DNA of 64,000 nucleotides, taken from positions 1 through 64,000 of the forward strand of contig NZ_CP037863.1 of NCBI RefSeq assembly GCF_004353845.1, given 5' to 3'. This DNA is from Citrobacter arsenatis. Its GTDB lineage: Bacteria > Pseudomonadota > Gammaproteobacteria > Enterobacterales > Enterobacteriaceae. How positions within the stretch are numbered: the stretch's first letter is position 1; the number at the start of each line of letters is the position of its first letter. Under the pieces are notes generated by a model that worked only from the letters and a program-made list of their open reading frames with translations, was not told the origin of the DNA and searched no databases. Positions 62,541-64,000 of this stretch are shown here, piece after piece. The translations under genes were made by a program, and so were the position numbers.

Positions 62541-64000
62541 TCAGTACTGGGTTTCCGGAATCATTTTCTCCAGTCTGGGCACGGATAAGATAAAACGAGT
62601 TGAACGTACGTCCGATTCCACCTGCACTCTTCCGTGATGTGCTTCCACGATGGACTTCACAATCGCAAGGCCGATGCCGCTGCCTTCTCCTTTTCGTTGT
62701 CTGGACGGATCTACCCGATAAAAACGGTCAAACAACCTTGATAAATGTTCTTCAGGGATTGGTTTCCCCGGATTTTCAATCACAAGGTCAAAAAAGCTCT
62801 CCTGCTCTCTTATTGAGACGGTGATTGCCTGTCCCTCCGGGGTATAACGCAGGGCATTGGATAACAGATTATTGATCGCCCTTCTGAACATTTGTGGATC
62901 TCCCTCAACCAGGCAGGGCATCCCGTTAAATTTGAGCGTGATATTGCGTTCTTCGGCCCAGGCTTCGAAAAACTCGAAGACTTTCATGACTTCTGCTCTG
63001 AGGTCAAACCGGACCCTGTCAGGTATCAGCTGATTATTGTCCGCCTGCGCCAGGAACAGCATGTCGCTGACCATTTTGGTCATCCGGTTATACTCTTCAA
63101 GGCTGGAATAGAGGACATCCTCAAGTTCCTTCTGGGTTCGATCCTGACTCAGCGCGATTTCAGTCTGCGTCACCAGATTGGTGATGGGCGTTCTGATCTC
63201 GTGCGCGATATCGGCTGAGAAATTGGCCTGGCGGGTAAAGACATCCTCAATCTTTCCAATCATATGATTGAACGAGATAACCAGCTGCTCCAGCTCAATG
63301 GGAACGCGTGTCGGTTCCAGCCGCGCATCAAGATTCTCGGAGGTGATGTTTTTAATGGCATTGCTGACATTACGAAGGGGCAGGTGCCCCTGACGGACAG
63401 CGATGCGAATGATCAGAACAATCAGCAGGCTTATCACGACGGCGATCGCAATCAGATTTTTTTTCAGCGCATCGAGGTAATGGAGATGGAAATTAATGGA
63501 GAGACCAGTCAGCATGACATAGTTCTGCTGTTTGCCCTGAAATATCGCCTGGCCAGAGGAGGCGATAATCCGGTATGTTTCCATCTTCATTTCAGACCCG
63601 GTATCCATCGGTCTCGCAGGATCCTCCACCGTCCAGAGAAAGACATCCCGTGCGCGGCTGTGCTCGCTAAAATCTGCTGAATTCACGGCCGGGCGTAGTG
63701 CTGCCCCCTGCGCTGAACTAAAGAGCACCTCCCCCCTGGGATTGAGGAGCAAAAGTGCAACGTTGCGGTAGCTGGCGATCGATTCCTTTATTTTGCTTAC
63801 TTTTTTTTCATCCGGATCTGCCGGGGACTGGAGTATACGGCTCAGTGTGGTGCTGATTTGTTGAAGATCGCTGACATCCTGCTCGGCAAAATGATTTTCA
63901 ACAGAATGCAGCATAAACCAGGTGAAGGCGATAAAAGCCAGTATTGTGGACAGGCTGATAAAAAAGGTCAGCCGCAGCGCGAGTGAGAAAGGGCGTCTGG
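62541..64000 (-). CDS. silS: SilS sensor kinase (partial, cut by window end)
   Basis: The frame continues past 63914 to the window edge, reading [22 protein letters not shown], the CusS/SilS N-terminal membrane helix, so the start lies outside. Visible are the periplasmic domain, HAMP, His[17 protein letters not shown] and HATPase [11 protein letters not shown] and [11 protein letters not shown]. Partners SilR and the silCFBA pump would lie beyond 64000. Confidence 0.93.
   Translation of the reverse strand, partial: RRPFSLALRLTFFISLSTILAFIAFTWFMLHSVENHFAEQDVSDLQQISTTLSRILQSPADPDEKKVSKIKESIASYRNVALLLLNPRGEVLFSSAQGAALRPAVNSADFSEHSRARDVFLWTVEDPARPMDTGSEMKMETYRIIASSGQAIFQGKQQNYVMLTGLSINFHLHYLDALKKNLIAIAVVISLLIVLIIRIAVRQGHLPLRNVSNAIKNITSENLDARLEPTRVPIELEQLVISFNHMIGKIEDVFTRQANFSADIAHEIRTPITNLVTQTEIALSQDRTQKELEDVLYSSLEEYNRMTKMVSDMLFLAQADNNQLIPDRVRFDLRAEVMKVFEFFEAWAEERNITLKFNGMPCLVEGDPQMFRRAINNLLSNALRYTPEGQAITVSIREQESFFDLVIENPGKPIPEEHLSRLFDRFYRVDPSRQRKGEGSGIGLAIVKSIVEAHHGRVQVESDVRSTRFILSVPRLEKMIPETQY

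Overview
The window is part of a large IncF-type resistance plasmid from an enterobacterium. The gene set (F-type RepE replicon, stb/par partition genes, IncF leading-region genes, umuDC, pco/sil copper-silver genes and several ars clusters) is what I know from Klebsiella/Enterobacter virulence-resistance plasmids. That host assignment is inference from recall, not from a search. Gene names rest on protein similarity judged by eye.

Layout. 77-6367 is a conjugative leading region, all on the minus strand: a Pol III theta homologue, three DUF1380 paralogues, the antirestriction gene klcA, a beta-class adenine methylase, a DUF1281 protein and several unknowns. They are separated by GC-rich hairpins and by two related ~225-bp structured elements that look like single-strand promoter/priming sites. 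6837-8634 is an actin-type stbABC partition locus with a direct-repeat centromere. 8756-10488 is an SOS-box-driven umuDC operon whose umuC is frameshifted. 10631-11980 is the F-like (RepFIA-type) origin with DnaA boxes, iterons, repE and downstream inverted iterons. 12208-14651 is a ParA/RHH partition pair and a 428-aa orphan gene bounded by AT-rich boxes and an octamer repeat. 15014-22577 holds a ResD-type recombinase, a ribbon-helix-helix fusion gene with duplicated operators, a HEPN/RES-domain toxin-like gene and unknowns.

23009-45332 is an unusually rich metalloid island. It has a eukaryotic-type glutathione synthetase divergent from arsR-arsC; decayed arsC and phosphatase copies plus one intact dual-specificity phosphatase; and a TtrBCA-type molybdoenzyme operon with a TorD chaperone. 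That operon is divergent from arsRDABC across a candidate FNR-regulated promoter. Then come a GNAT gene, a TauE-like transporter preceded by a near-perfect ModE box and followed by a ModE-like regulator, and a second ars operon (arsR-arsH-sigma-arsD-arsA) divergent from a Cys-rich ArsP-like permease.

45460-48655 carries a resolvase remnant, a secreted thermonuclease, traX and small unknowns. 48798-51251 is an IS66-family element. 51253-58862 is pcoABCDRS with two PcoE/SilE-type genes; pcoD is frameshifted in a G-run. 58935-59465 is a wrecked parDE pair with an intact operator. After an HNH endonuclease gene come a DUF305 gene, silE and the start of silS, cut by the window end.

How it fits together: the island combines arsenate reduction (two reductase families), arsenite extrusion (ArsAB, ArsP), chaperoning (ArsD), oxidation or detoxification (ArsH, GNAT), thiol supply (glutathione synthetase) and an anaerobic molybdoenzyme, under ArsR, probable FNR and ModE-type control. 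The copper/silver part is the standard periplasmic system. Both enzyme frameshifts (umuC, pcoD) are one-base losses in poly-G tracts, so sequencing error must be excluded before calling them real.
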